Shown here one piece after another: positions 54,184 through 63,548 of a stretch of DNA of 64,000 bases (positions are counted from its first letter, which is position 1; the number at the start of each line of letters is the position of its first letter). Made by a program: the position numbers and the translations under genes. The notes under the pieces are model-generated. The model was given only the letters and a program-made list of their open reading frames with translations. It ran no database searches and had not been told where the DNA came from. Source of the DNA: an uncultured Roseobacter sp. (GTDB taxonomy: Bacteria; Pseudomonadota; Alphaproteobacteria; Rhodobacterales; Rhodobacteraceae); the NCBI RefSeq assembly GCF_947493125.1, contig NZ_CANLQB010000007.1:1-64000 (forward strand), written 5' to 3'.

Positions 54184-55110
54184 ATGACAAACGCCCCAGC
54201 TGTCCCTGTTACCAGTGCGCCGCAGCGCGGCTGGTACAAGCGCAACGAGATTGCGGTCACGCCCTGGCTGTTTCTGGCGCCCGCGATTCTGTTCTTTGCC
54301 TTCTACGTGATCTGGCCGATCTACCAGTCGATTGCGATCTCTTTCTACGACTGGGACGGGCTGGGCGAGGCGCGCTTTGTGGGCATGGCGAATTACGTCG
54401 AGCTGATGGATGACAGTGCCTTTGAGGTATCGCTGTGGAACAATCTCAAGTGGTTGTTGTTTTACCTGCTGGCGATTCCAGGCGGGCTGTTCATCGCGCT
54501 GTTTCTCAATCAGACCGTCACGGGCATTCGCATCTACAAGTCGCTGTTTTTCTTTCCCTTTGTTCTGTCTCAGGTGGTTGTGGGTCTCGTGTTTTCCTGG
54601 TTCTACCTGCCCAATGAAGGGTTGTTGAACGGCATCCTGGGCCTTGTGGGTCTGGGGCCGATCAACGTGCTGGGCGACCCGACCATGGCCACCTATGGTA
54701 TTATTGCCGCCGGGCTTTGGCCGCAGACGGCCTATTGCATGATCCTCTATCTCACGGGTCTCAACGCGGTGGACCCCGAACAGATCGAAGCCGGGCGGCT
54801 CGATGGGGCCAAGGGCTGGAAGATGCTGTGGTACATCATCATCCCACAGCTGAAGCCCGCGACCTTCATTGCCTTCGTGGTGACGATCATCGGCGCGCTG
54901 CGGTCCTTTGACCTGATTTCCATCATGACCAACGGCGGGCCGTTCGGGCAGACCCGGGTGCTGTCGTTCTACATGTTCGAAAAGGCGCTGTCGGAATACG
55001 GGTTCCGCATGGGCTATGGTGCGGCCATCGCGGTGGTGCTCTTCCTGATCATGCTGGTCTTCATTGCGTACTTCCTTTGGTCAATGTGGGCCGAGGAGAA
55101 GGGCCGATGA
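54184..55110 (+). CDS. Carbohydrate ABC transporter permease 1 (MalF/UgpA type)
   Basis: A 308-residue permease with six membrane segments; the first is PWLFLAPAILFFAFYVIWPI. NLKWLLFYLLAIPGGLFIAL precedes the core, and the cytoplasmic EAA loop reads EQIEAGRLDGAKGWKMLWYI, followed by IIPQLKPATFIAFVVTIIGA. It contacts the MalK-type ATPase encoded divergently. The partner permease is separated from it by an unrelated gene, which is unusual for this transporter type. Confidence 0.93.
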   Translation: MTNAPAVPVTSAPQRGWYKRNEIAVTPWLFLAPAILFFAFYVIWPIYQSIAISFYDWDGLGEARFVGMANYVELMDDSAFEVSLWNNLKWLLFYLLAIPGGLFIALFLNQTVTGIRIYKSLFFFPFVLSQVVVGLVFSWFYLPNEGLLNGILGLVGLGPINVLGDPTMATYGIIAAGLWPQTAYCMILYLTGLNAVDPEQIEAGRLDGAKGWKMLWYIIIPQLKPATFIAFVVTIIGALRSFDLISIMTNGGPFGQTRVLSFYMFEKALSEYGFRMGYGAAIAVVLFLIMLVFIAYFLWSMWAEEKGR

Positions 55111-55127
55111 GCGGGGTGCAGCGTCAG

Positions 55128-55165
55128 GACGCCTCCGGCGGGAGTATTTGTCGAAGAATGAAGAG
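55128..55165 (+). repeat. Possible dispersed Rhodobacterales intergenic element
   Basis: The stretch starting GGACGCCTCCGGCGGGAGTA with a short CGCC/GGCG hairpin, then ATTTG and a GAAGAATGAAGAG tail, closely resembles a motif I recall as common between genes in Rhodobacterales genomes. It occurs once in this window, just before the MmcQ-like gene, and may mark an insertion point. Confidence 0.45.
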
Positions 55166-55174
55166 CGCGCGCGC

Positions 55175-55543
55175 ATGACCCGGCCTGAGTTCGATGACCT
55201 CTGTGCCGTGCATCCCGGGGCTGTGCTCTCGGGGCCCGGCGAGCTCGACGCCTGGAAGGTGGGCGGCAAGATGTTCGCCTGTTTCGGGCATACAGATCAG
55301 CGCGCGACCAATGACGATCATGTGGTGGTGCGCTGTGCCGATACGGAGATGGCGCGCATGCTGATCGAGAGCGGGGCGGCCGGGAAGCCCGCCTATTTCC
55401 GGGGCGCCTGGGTGCGGCTGGACCTGCCCGCGCTGGACCCGGAGGAGGCGCGGCACCGCGTTGCCGTCTCCTACACAACCATTCGCAGTGGCCTGACCAA
55501 GAAGGCGCAGGCCGCATTGCCCCCCCTGCCGGAGGAGTGCTGA
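55175..55543 (+). CDS. MmcQ/YjbR-family protein inserted between permease genes
   Basis: A 122-residue protein with the MmcQ/YjbR double-wing fold pattern: MTRPEFDDLCAVHPGAVLSG, WKVGGKMFACFGHTD, HVVVRCADTEMARMLIESGA, YFRGAWVRLDLPALD and VSYTTIRSGLTKKAQA. Family members are small cytoplasmic DNA-binding-like proteins of unclear role. It sits between the two permease genes of the sugar transporter and ends one base before the second permease; its last codons carry the GGAGGAG ribosome-binding site for that gene. Its own start (ATG 55175) has only a weak site, so it may depend on coupling. Confidence 0.85.
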   Translation: MTRPEFDDLCAVHPGAVLSGPGELDAWKVGGKMFACFGHTDQRATNDDHVVVRCADTEMARMLIESGAAGKPAYFRGAWVRLDLPALDPEEARHRVAVSYTTIRSGLTKKAQAALPPLPEEC

Positions 55544-55544
55544 G

Positions 55545-56393
55545 ATGTTTCCGACACCCATTGAAAAAACCCCGCGCTCCTGGCAGCTGACCTATCAGTC
55601 ACTGTTGCCCGTCGCTCTGATCATGTGGTTGTTGCCGCTCATTGCGGTGGCCGTCTTCTCGATCAAGCCGGCGGTGGATTTCACACAAGGCAACTACTGG
55701 GGGATGCCCTCGTCGTTCGAGATGTTCAACAACTACGGGCAGGTGTTCTTCAACTCCGATATGCCGCGGTACATGCTGAATTCGGTGCTGATCACGGTGC
55801 CGACGGTGATCGGGGCTGTGGCGCTGTCGTGTCTGGCGGGCTTTGCGCTGGGGATCTACAAGTTCAAGTCGAACATTTGGGTGTTCTTCATGTTCGTGGC
55901 GGGCAATTTTGTGCCCTTTCAGATCCTGATGGTGCCGGTGCGGGACCTGACGCTCGACATGGGGCTGTACAACACCAAGACGGGCCTCGTGCTCTTTCAC
56001 ATCGCGTTCCAGACCGGGTTCTGCACACTCTTCATGCGCAATTTCATCCGCGCGCTGCCCATCGAACTGGTGGAAGCCGCGCGCGTCGAAGGCATCGCCG
56101 AGTGGAAGATCTTCTGGTACGTGGTCATCCCGCTGATGAAGCCCGCAATTGCGGCGCTTTCCGTGCTGATCTTCACCTTCATCTGGAACGATTACTTCTG
56201 GGCCGTGGTGTTGACCCAAGGCCCCGAAAGCCAGCCGGTCACCGCCGGGATCACCAGCTTCAACGCGCAGTTCCGCGCCGCCTATCACCTGATGAGTGCG
56301 GGCTCAATTGTGGCCGCCCTGCCGCCGGTGCTGATGTTCTTCCTGATGCAGAAACACTTCATCGCCGGTCTGACCCTGGGGGCCGTAAAGTGA
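55545..56393 (+). CDS. Carbohydrate ABC transporter permease 2 (MalG/UgpE type)
   Basis: A 282-residue permease with six membrane segments, beginning SLLPVALIMWLLPLIAVAVF. Core features are MLNSVLITVPTVIGAVALSC, LAGFALGIYKFKSNIWVFFM, the EAA loop ELVEAARVEGIAEWKIFWYV and VIPLMKPAIAALSVLIFTFI, with the end KHFIAGLTLGAVK typical of MalG-type proteins. Its stop overlaps the GTG start of the alpha-galactosidase gene (GTGA), tying uptake to hydrolysis. Confidence 0.93.
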   Translation: MFPTPIEKTPRSWQLTYQSLLPVALIMWLLPLIAVAVFSIKPAVDFTQGNYWGMPSSFEMFNNYGQVFFNSDMPRYMLNSVLITVPTVIGAVALSCLAGFALGIYKFKSNIWVFFMFVAGNFVPFQILMVPVRDLTLDMGLYNTKTGLVLFHIAFQTGFCTLFMRNFIRALPIELVEAARVEGIAEWKIFWYVVIPLMKPAIAALSVLIFTFIWNDYFWAVVLTQGPESQPVTAGITSFNAQFRAAYHLMSAGSIVAALPPVLMFFLMQKHFIAGLTLGAVK

Positions 56394-58474
56394 CAACCCA
56401 CTGGCGTCTGGACGATGATCGCCAGACCATGGTTCTCGCCTCCACAGGCGGACGCTGCCCCCAGGTGATCTACTGGGGGCCGCCGCTGCCTGAGGGAGAG
56501 GATCTGGCGCAACTGGCAGCGGCGGTGACGCTGGACGTCACCGGCGGTATGCTGGATGAGAACCCGGATCTGTCGATCTGCCCGGAAGCCTCGCGCACCT
56601 TTCCCGGCCAACCCGGTCTGATCGTGCGCGACAGCGACGGCGCGCCGCTGCTGCCCGCCTTCAAGTTGCGGGAGGTGGTGGAGGCCGGGCAGCACCTGAC
56701 CGTGATTTGCGAGGATGCCCGGAACCGGCTGACCTATACGGCGGAGTTTGTGTTGGACCCGGACACCCATGTGATTGCGCTGTCGGCACGGGTGACTTCT
56801 GACCGGCCGCTGCACCTGCACTGGCTGGCCGCGCCCGTGCTGCCCGCACCGCAACAGTCGGATGAGATGATCGACGTGGCGGGGCGCTGGTGTGGCGAGT
56901 TCCAGCTCAACCGCACCGCCTGGTCGCCCGGCATCCGCTATCGCGAGAACCGCACCGGGCGCACAGGACATGAGCATTTCCCGGGGCTGATCGTGCCCTG
57001 CCGGGGCGCGACCAATGCCAGCGGCGAGGCCTTCGCCTTTCATTATGGCTGGTCCGGCGGACACCGGATGATCGCCGAAGAGCTGCCCGACGGGCGGCGG
57101 CAGATCCAGTTCGGACATGCCGCCCGGATGGAGACGGCGCCCAGCACCGAGTTTCGCACAGCGCCGCTTTATGCGGTCTATTCCTCGGATGGGTTCAACG
57201 GCTGCGCGGTGTCGTTCCAGCGCCATCTGCGCGACCGCATCGTGACCTGGACCAAGCCGGGCCGCCCGCGCCCGGTGCATTACAACTGCTGGGAGGCGGT
57301 CTATTTCGCCCATGACTTGCCGGTGCTGAAAGACATCGCGACCCGCGCCGCCGCTCTGGGGGCGGAGCGCTTCGTCTTGGATGACGGTTGGTTCGGACAG
57401 CGCGACGACGACACCTCCTCCCTCTCGGATTGGGAAGTGGACCCGCGCAAGTACCCCGATGGTCTGGGGCCGCTCATTGATCATGTGCATGGCGCGGGCA
57501 TGGCCTTCGGCATCTGGTTCGAGCCGGAGATGATCAACCCCGACAGCAACATTCACCGCGCGCATCCCGACTGGGCGCTGGGGTCCGAGGACCAGATCCT
57601 GGGGCGGCAGCAGAAGGCGCTGAACATGGGGCTCGCCGAGGTGCGCGAGTTCCTTTATGAGCGCATCTCAGCGTTGCTGCGCGCCCATCCGATTGATTAC
57701 ATCAAATGGGACCACAACCGTGTGCTGCCTGCGCCGGATGCGGCGCAGACACGTGGGTCTTATGCGCTGATCGACCGGCTGCGCAAGGACTTCCCGGATG
57801 TGGAGATCGAAAGCTGTGCCTCGGGTGGCGGGCGCATCGACTTCGGCATTCTCAGTCGCACCCAGCGGGTCTGGCTTTCGGACAGCAACGACGCGCTGGA
57901 ACGGCTGCACATGCAGCACAACGCCGCCCTCTTCCTGCCTGCCGCCGTGACCGGCAGCCATGTGGGGCCGCGCAAGTGCCATACATCTGGGCGAGTGCTG
58001 GATATCTCATTCCGCGCCTGGGTGGCGGCCCAGCGGCACATGGGGTTCGAGATGGACCCCCGCGAGTTGACCGACCGCGAGGCTGCGGTGCTGCGCGATG
58101 TGACAAGCTGGTGGAAGGAAAATCGCGACTGGATGTATGGCGCCGATATCCTGCGGCTCGATGCCACGGACCCCTCGGTCATCGCCGAGCAGCAGATGAC
58201 GCGCGAGGGCGACCGCTTCGTCATCTTTGCAGGCAAGTCGGGCACCTCGCGCCAGATCGCGCCGCGCCCGCTGCGGCTCACGCGGCTGGACCCGGAGGCG
58301 CGGTATGAGATCAGCCTGCGCAACCGCGCCGATGCGACGCAGCTGTCGCGCGGCAGCCCAGCGCTGAAAAAGGGCTCGCTCACGCTCACGGGCACGGCAC
58401 TGATGCACAATGGGATCGCCCTGCCCTGGAGCTATCCCGAAACCCTATGGGTGCTGGAAGGAAAACGACTATGA
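56390..58474 (+). CDS. Alpha-galactosidase, glycoside hydrolase family 36
   Basis: A 694-residue GH36 enzyme. The N-terminal beta-sandwich (residues 1-280) precedes the catalytic barrel: NCWEAVYFAHDLPVLKDIAT, ERFVLDDGWFGQRDDDTSSL, DWEVDPRKYPDGLGPLIDHV, FGIWFEPEMINPDS. The nucleophile Asp441 lies in YIKWDHN and the probable acid/base Asp498 in RVWLSDSND; CASGGGRID supplies sugar-binding residues. There is no signal peptide, so hydrolysis is cytoplasmic after uptake. It starts with GTG at 56390 by overlap with the permease stop. It releases galactose from alpha-galactosides for the downstream enzymes. Confidence 0.93.
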   Translation: MTTHWRLDDDRQTMVLASTGGRCPQVIYWGPPLPEGEDLAQLAAAVTLDVTGGMLDENPDLSICPEASRTFPGQPGLIVRDSDGAPLLPAFKLREVVEAGQHLTVICEDARNRLTYTAEFVLDPDTHVIALSARVTSDRPLHLHWLAAPVLPAPQQSDEMIDVAGRWCGEFQLNRTAWSPGIRYRENRTGRTGHEHFPGLIVPCRGATNASGEAFAFHYGWSGGHRMIAEELPDGRRQIQFGHAARMETAPSTEFRTAPLYAVYSSDGFNGCAVSFQRHLRDRIVTWTKPGRPRPVHYNCWEAVYFAHDLPVLKDIATRAAALGAERFVLDDGWFGQRDDDTSSLSDWEVDPRKYPDGLGPLIDHVHGAGMAFGIWFEPEMINPDSNIHRAHPDWALGSEDQILGRQQKALNMGLAEVREFLYERISALLRAHPIDYIKWDHNRVLPAPDAAQTRGSYALIDRLRKDFPDVEIESCASGGGRIDFGILSRTQRVWLSDSNDALERLHMQHNAALFLPAAVTGSHVGPRKCHTSGRVLDISFRAWVAAQRHMGFEMDPRELTDREAAVLRDVTSWWKENRDWMYGADILRLDATDPSVIAEQQMTREGDRFVIFAGKSGTSRQIAPRPLRLTRLDPEARYEISLRNRADATQLSRGSPALKKGSLTLTGTALMHNGIALPWSYPETLWVLEGKRL

Positions 58475-58505
58475 TCTTTTCGCACGCGACTGAAGAGGTA
58501 CGCTC

Positions 58506-59276
58506 ATGACCAAGACAGCCACATTCCACGACCTCGACGGCGCGTCGATCTACATCACTGGCGGCGGGTCCGGCATTGGCGCGGACCTGACCGACGGGTT
58601 CCTGGCCCAGGGCGCGAAGGTCGCTTTCATCGGGCGGTCGGACGCCAGCGCCTTTGTCGACGAGATGGAGGAGAAACACGGGGTGCGCCCGCTGTTCTTT
58701 CAAGGCGACATCACCGACACGGACGGCCTGCAGCGGAGCATTGCCGAGGCGGCAGAGGCCCATGGCCCGATCCATGCGCTGGTCTCGAATGCGGCGAATG
58801 ACAAGCGGCACAGCTGGAAGGATGTGACCCCCGAGGAGTGGGATTTCCTGCTGGCAGTGAACCTCAAGGCGTATTTCTTTGCCGCGCAAGCCGTGGCGCC
58901 AGCGATGCAGGACCGTGGCGCGGGATCGATCATCAACTTCAGCTCGATCAGCTATATGATGGGGAATGCGGGCTACCCGGCCTATACGGCAGCGAATGGG
59001 GGTATCACCGCCATGACCCGCAGCCTTGCGCGCGAGTTGGGACCAGATGGCATCCGCGTGAACGCGCTGGCGCCGGGCTGGGTGCTGACCGAAAAGCAGC
59101 TCGACAAATGGGCGACACCCGAGGGGCTGGCGGCGCATCTGGAGCGGCAGTGCCTGAAGACGCATCTGGCGCCGCAGGATATCGTGGATGCGGTGCTGTT
59201 TCTCGCCTCGAACACCAGCAAGATGATGACGGGGCAGTGCATGGTCGTCGACGGCGGCGTCGTGACAACGGGATAG
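58506..59276 (+). CDS. Short-chain dehydrogenase, likely sugar dehydrogenase, with altered catalytic Lys
   Basis: A 256-residue classical SDR: cofactor motif TGGGSGIG near residues 18-25, NNAG-equivalent SNAAN near 94, catalytic Ser in INFSSISY (Ser147) and Tyr160 in GYPAYTAAN. The fourth residue after Tyr, normally Lys, is Asn164 (codon AAT at 58995-58997), so the YxxxK motif is broken. The C-terminal GQCMVVDGGVVTTG is normal. By position it should oxidise galactose (or the galactonate route intermediate) with NAD(P). Either activity is lost or strongly altered, or another residue compensates. GAGGTA lies upstream of ATG 58506. Confidence 0.85.
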   Translation: MTKTATFHDLDGASIYITGGGSGIGADLTDGFLAQGAKVAFIGRSDASAFVDEMEEKHGVRPLFFQGDITDTDGLQRSIAEAAEAHGPIHALVSNAANDKRHSWKDVTPEEWDFLLAVNLKAYFFAAQAVAPAMQDRGAGSIINFSSISYMMGNAGYPAYTAANGGITAMTRSLARELGPDGIRVNALAPGWVLTEKQLDKWATPEGLAAHLERQCLKTHLAPQDIVDAVLFLASNTSKMMTGQCMVVDGGVVTTG

Positions 59277-59279
59277 GCG

Positions 59280-60185
59280 ATGGCTGAGCGCGTGACACCG
59301 GACTGGATCGCTGTGGATTGGGGCACCACCAATCTGCGCGCCTTTGCGATGCAGGGTGCGACGGTACTGGCGCGCGCGCAGTCTGACGATGGCATGGGCA
59401 AGCTGGCGGTGGCCGAGTTCGAGCCGGCGCTGCTGGCGCTGATCGGTGCGTGGCTGGAGAGCGGACCGGTGCCGGTGATCGCCTGCGGCATGGTGGGCTC
59501 GCGCCAGGGCTGGGTCGAGGCGCCCTATCGTCCGGTGCCCTGCATGCCTCTGGCTGAAACGCTGACACCGGCACCGACCACCGGCCCCTTGGATGTGCGC
59601 GTCGTCTCCGGCCTGTCACAGGCCAGCCCGGCGGATGTGATGCGCGGGGAAGAGACGCAGGTGGCGGGTTTCCTCGCGCTCAACCCCGGCTGGGACGGGG
59701 TTCTCTGCATGCCCGGCACCCATACGAAATGGGTGCATCTGAGCGCCGGTGAGGTTGTCAGCTTTCAGACCTTCATGAGCGGCGAGCTCTTTGCTCTGAT
59801 CAGTGGGCAGTCTGTGCTGCGGCATTCGCTGGGACAGGACGGCTGGGACGCAGAGGCCTTCGCTGCCGCCGTGAGCGATGCGATGTCCAAGCCCGAGGCG
59901 ATGGCCGCGCGGCTCTTTGGCCTGCGGGCGGGTCATCTGTTGAACGGTATTCAGGCGCCAGAGACACGCGCCGCGCTCTCCGGGCTGCTGATCGGCGCGG
60001 AGCTGGCGGCGGCACGGCCCTATTGGCTGGGCCAGAATGTGGCCCTCCTCGGCATGGGTGATCAGGCACGCGCCTATCAGGACGCGCTGCGCCCGCAAGG
60101 GGTCGAAGCCATGCTGGTTGACACCGAAAAAGCAACCCTGGCCGGGCTCACGGCCGCATATCGAAACGCGAAGGCTCTGACATGA
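59280..60185 (+). CDS. dgoK: 2-dehydro-3-deoxygalactonokinase
   Basis: A 301-residue kinase that phosphorylates 2-keto-3-deoxygalactonate at C6. DgoK signatures are [17 protein letters not shown] near the start (phosphate loop), [65 protein letters not shown] and [14 protein letters not shown]. It begins 3 bases after the SDR stop and overlaps the aldolase start by four bases (ATGA), as in other De Ley-Doudoroff operons. Confidence 0.94.
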   Translation: MAERVTPDWIAVDWGTTNLRAFAMQGATVLARAQSDDGMGKLAVAEFEPALLALIGAWLESGPVPVIACGMVGSRQGWVEAPYRPVPCMPLAETLTPAPTTGPLDVRVVSGLSQASPADVMRGEETQVAGFLALNPGWDGVLCMPGTHTKWVHLSAGEVVSFQTFMSGELFALISGQSVLRHSLGQDGWDAEAFAAAVSDAMSKPEAMAARLFGLRAGHLLNGIQAPETRAALSGLLIGAELAAARPYWLGQNVALLGMGDQARAYQDALRPQGVEAMLVDTEKATLAGLTAAYRNAKALT

Positions 60186-60787
60186 CCCTGCCCATCATCG
60201 CCATTCTCCGCGGGATCACCCCGGCGGAGGCGCCCGCCGTCTGTGAGGCGCTGATCGCCGCTGGCATCACGCAGATCGAGGTGCCGCTGAACTCTCCCGA
60301 CCCGCTGGAGAGCATCGGCGCGCTGGCGCGCCGCTTTGGCGATCAGGCATTGATCGGCGCGGGCACTGTGCTGACCGTGGCGGAGGTGAACGCGGTGGCA
60401 GAGGCCGGCGGCAGGCTGATCGTCTCACCCAATTGCAGCACCGCCGTGATCGCAGCCACCAAGGCGCTGGATCTGCAGAGCTGGCCCGGTGTCTTCACAC
60501 CGTCGGAGGCGTTCACGGCGCTGCAAGCGGGCGCGGATGGGCTGAAGCTCTTCCCCGGTGCGATGGCGGGCACGGTCGGACTGGCGGCGATGCGCCCTAT
60601 CCTGCCGGACGGCACGCTGGTCTATGCGGTGGGCGGCGCGGGGCCGGAGAACTTTGGTGAGTGGATCGCGGCCAGTGCAGACGGGTTCGGCATCGGCTCC
60701 GCGCTCTACAAGCCCGACATGAGTGTGGCGGATCTGGCCGAGCGCGCCCGAGCCATCGTTGCCGCCTACAAACAGGCGGTCGGATGA
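60182..60787 (+). CDS. dgoA: 2-dehydro-3-deoxy-6-phosphogalactonate aldolase
   Basis: A 201-residue KDPG/KDPGal-family aldolase that splits 2-keto-3-deoxy-6-phosphogalactonate into pyruvate and glyceraldehyde 3-phosphate. It shows [20 protein letters not shown], Glu33 in [35 protein letters not shown] and the Schiff-base Lys122 in [22 protein letters not shown] and GIGSALYKP complete the phosphate site. The NSPDP and LFPG details favour DgoA over KDPG aldolase. It is coupled by ATGA overlaps on both sides. Confidence 0.93.
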   Translation: MTLPIIAILRGITPAEAPAVCEALIAAGITQIEVPLNSPDPLESIGALARRFGDQALIGAGTVLTVAEVNAVAEAGGRLIVSPNCSTAVIAATKALDLQSWPGVFTPSEAFTALQAGADGLKLFPGAMAGTVGLAAMRPILPDGTLVYAVGGAGPENFGEWIAASADGFGIGSALYKPDMSVADLAERARAIVAAYKQAVG

Positions 60788-61644
60788 GCGCAGAGGTCTT
60801 CGACGACCGGCGTTGCATCCTGGGGGAAGGCCCGCTCTGGCACCCGGAGCGGGAACAGCTCTTCTGGTTCGACATCATGCGGCATCGGCTTCTGAGCCGG
60901 GATGCCACCGGCCCGTTGGAATGGCGGTTCGGTGAGCCCGTTTCGGCGGCCGGATGGGTGGATACAGAGACGCTGCTCATTGCCTCAGCCTCGGCGCTGT
61001 GGCGGTTCGATGTGCGGGATAGCAGCAAAACGCAGCTTTGCAGGTTGGAGCAGGACAATGCGGTGACGCGTTCGAACGATGGGCGCGCGGATCCCTGGGG
61101 CGGGTTCTGGATCGGCACCATGGGGCGGACTGCAGAAAGCGGCGCCGGAGCGATCTATCGGTTCTATCAGGGCAGGTTGCAGAGGCTTTTCAGCGAGATC
61201 ACCATCTCCAACGCCATCTGCTTCGCGCCGGACCGCAGCTGCGCCTATTTCACCGACACCACGACAAAGCGGGTGATGCGCGTGGCCCTCGACCGAAACG
61301 GCTGGCCCGAGGGCGACCCGGCGGTGTTTCTCGACCTCACCCCCGACGGTTTGAATCCCGACGGCGCCGTGGTCGACAAGAGCGGTGCTGTGTGGATCGC
61401 GCAATGGGGCGCGGCCCGTGTGACCGCCTATTCCGGCGAAGGCACCTTCCTGCGGGCGGTCGCCCTTCCGGCCCGGCATACCACCTGCCCGGCCTTCGGG
61501 GGCCCGGGTTTCCGCACGCTCTTTGTGACCAGCGCACGGCAAGGCTTGTCTGCCGCGGTGGCGCATGATCAAAGCCCGCATGGTCAGACTTTCGCGATAT
61601 CTGGTGTCGCGGAGGGGCTGCCGGAGCCGAGGGTGATCTTATGA
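60784..61644 (+). CDS. SMP-30/gluconolactonase-family lactonase
   Basis: A 286-residue six-bladed beta-propeller lactonase. Landmarks are [20 protein letters not shown] with the metal-binding Glu, [17 protein letters not shown] with Asn/Asp ligands, [40 protein letters not shown] with metal-ligand Asp, and [18 protein letters not shown]. It would open galactonolactone to galactonate after sugar oxidation. The open frame extends upstream to 60661, but the ATG at 60784 overlaps the dgoA stop and gives the usual N-terminus. Confidence 0.92.
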   Translation: MSAEVFDDRRCILGEGPLWHPEREQLFWFDIMRHRLLSRDATGPLEWRFGEPVSAAGWVDTETLLIASASALWRFDVRDSSKTQLCRLEQDNAVTRSNDGRADPWGGFWIGTMGRTAESGAGAIYRFYQGRLQRLFSEITISNAICFAPDRSCAYFTDTTTKRVMRVALDRNGWPEGDPAVFLDLTPDGLNPDGAVVDKSGAVWIAQWGAARVTAYSGEGTFLRAVALPARHTTCPAFGGPGFRTLFVTSARQGLSAAVAHDQSPHGQTFAISGVAEGLPEPRVIL

Positions 61645-63539
61645 ACCGCGCGTTGGGTGTGTGCTATTATCCCGAACACTGGCCCGAGGAGATGTGGGCG
61701 CGGGATGCCGCCGAGATGGTCGAAGCGGGCATCTCCTGGGTGCGGATCGGCGAATTTGCCTGGAGCCGGATCGAGCCGGAGCCGGGTGATTTCAGGTTTG
61801 ACTGGCTGGACCGGGCGATTGCGGTGCTGAGCGGCGCGGGGCTGAAGATCATCCTCGGCACACCGACCTGCACTCCGCCGCGCTGGATGCTGGAGCGGTT
61901 TCCCGACATGCTGGCGGTCGATGCGCAGGGGCACGTGCGCGGGTTCGGCTCGCGGCGGCATTATTGCTTCAGCCACGCAGGCTACCGCGCGGCCAGCGGC
62001 AAGATCGCCGAGGTGCTGGGCGACCGCTACGGGCGTGATGCACGCATCCACGCCTGGCAGATCGACAATGAATACGGATGTCACGACACCATCCTGTCCT
62101 ATTCTGAGGCGGCGCGGGACGCTTTTCGCGCCTGGCTTGTGCAGCGCTATCAAAGCATCGACGCGCTGAACGATGCCTGGGGCAATGTCTTCTGGTCGAT
62201 GGAATATCGCAGCTTCGACAAGATCGGCCTGCCGAACCTGACCGTAACCCAGCCGAACCCGAGCCATGAGCTGGCCTTCCGGCGGTTTTCCTCGGATCAG
62301 GTGGTGGCCTATCACGAGGTGCAGGTCGCGGCGCTGCGGGCACGGACGGAGGCACCGCTCATCCACAACTACATGGGGCGGGTGCTGGAGTTCGACCATT
62401 TTGACGTCGGCGCCTCGATTGATATCGCGAGTTGGGACAGCTATCCAATCGGCTTTCTCTCGGACCGGCTGGAGGGCAGTGCCGAGCACAAGGCGCGCTA
62501 TCTGCAGCAGGGCGATCCGGATATGCAGGCGTTTCATCACGACCTTTACCGCGCCGTCGGTAAGGACGGGCGCTGGTGGGTGATGGAGCAGCAGCCCGGC
62601 CCGGTGAACTGGGCCCCGCACAACCCTGCACCCCTGCCCGGCATGGTGCGGCTGTGGAGCTGGGAGGCCTTCGCCCATGGCGCCGAAGTGGTCAGCTATT
62701 TCCGCTGGCGGCAAGCGCCCTTTGCGCAGGAGCAGATGCATGCCGGGCTGAAGCGGCCGGACAATGCGCCCGCACCGGGGCTGGAAGAGGCCGCGCAAGT
62801 GGGGCGCGAGATTGCGGATATGCCGCAGATCGCGCTGCAACAGGCGCCGGTTGCGCTGGTCTTCGATTACCCGTCCGAATGGGCCTGGGCGACGCTGCCG
62901 CAGGGGGATGGGTTCAGCTATTTCCGTCTTATGCTGGACGCCTATCGTGCGCTGCGCCGGTGCGGGTTTTCCATCGATATCGTGCCGTCAAACACGACAG
63001 ATCTCTCTGCCTATGCGCTGGTGCTGGCACCGGGGTTGGCAGCGATGCCCGAGGCGCTGCAGCAGGCGCTGGGACAGACCGTGGCACTGGTCGGCCCGCG
63101 CAGCAACGCTGTCACCGATGAGCTGCGGATCCCGACACCGATGGGGCCAGACCTGCCGGGTCTCGATGTCACGGCAGCCCGTGTCGAAAGCCTGCCACCG
63201 CATGTGCAACGTCCAGTGCTGGGCGGCGGCGCGGTGCAGCATTGGATCGAGGATCTGGATGGCAGCGCGGACACGCTGATCGAAGCCGAGACTGGCCAGG
63301 CCGTGCTCAAGGGTGATGGCCCGATGCACTACCTCGGCGCCTGGCCCGACGCCGAGCTCTGGGAGCGGATCGTGCATGGTCTTGCGAAAGAGGCAGGACT
63401 CGCGGCGCAAAACCTGCCCGAAGGCCTGCGTCTGCGCGACACGCGCACCCATCGCTTTGCGTTTAACTATGGGCCGGAGCCTGTTGATTTTCAGGGAAAA
63501 ACCATCATGCCTGCCGATGTCGCCTGGTGGGGCATCTAA
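61641..63539 (+). CDS. Beta-galactosidase, glycoside hydrolase family 42
   Basis: A 632-residue GH42 enzyme: LGVCYYPEHWPEEMWARDAA at the N-terminus, VRIGEFAWSRIEPEPGDF, ILGTPTCTPPRWMLERFPDM, acid/base Glu144 in WQIDNEYGCHD and nucleophile Glu316 in WVMEQQPGPVNW. About residues 400-570 form the trimerisation (glutamine-amidotransferase-like) domain, followed by a short beta domain (RFAFNYGPEPVDF). No signal peptide. It releases galactose from beta-galactosides in the cytoplasm and overlaps the lactonase stop by four bases. Last gene of the plus-strand operon. Confidence 0.94.
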   Translation: MNRALGVCYYPEHWPEEMWARDAAEMVEAGISWVRIGEFAWSRIEPEPGDFRFDWLDRAIAVLSGAGLKIILGTPTCTPPRWMLERFPDMLAVDAQGHVRGFGSRRHYCFSHAGYRAASGKIAEVLGDRYGRDARIHAWQIDNEYGCHDTILSYSEAARDAFRAWLVQRYQSIDALNDAWGNVFWSMEYRSFDKIGLPNLTVTQPNPSHELAFRRFSSDQVVAYHEVQVAALRARTEAPLIHNYMGRVLEFDHFDVGASIDIASWDSYPIGFLSDRLEGSAEHKARYLQQGDPDMQAFHHDLYRAVGKDGRWWVMEQQPGPVNWAPHNPAPLPGMVRLWSWEAFAHGAEVVSYFRWRQAPFAQEQMHAGLKRPDNAPAPGLEEAAQVGREIADMPQIALQQAPVALVFDYPSEWAWATLPQGDGFSYFRLMLDAYRALRRCGFSIDIVPSNTTDLSAYALVLAPGLAAMPEALQQALGQTVALVGPRSNAVTDELRIPTPMGPDLPGLDVTAARVESLPPHVQRPVLGGGAVQHWIEDLDGSADTLIEAETGQAVLKGDGPMHYLGAWPDAELWERIVHGLAKEAGLAAQNLPEGLRLRDTRTHRFAFNYGPEPVDFQGKTIMPADVAWWGI

Positions 63540-63548
63540 GCCTGCGCG

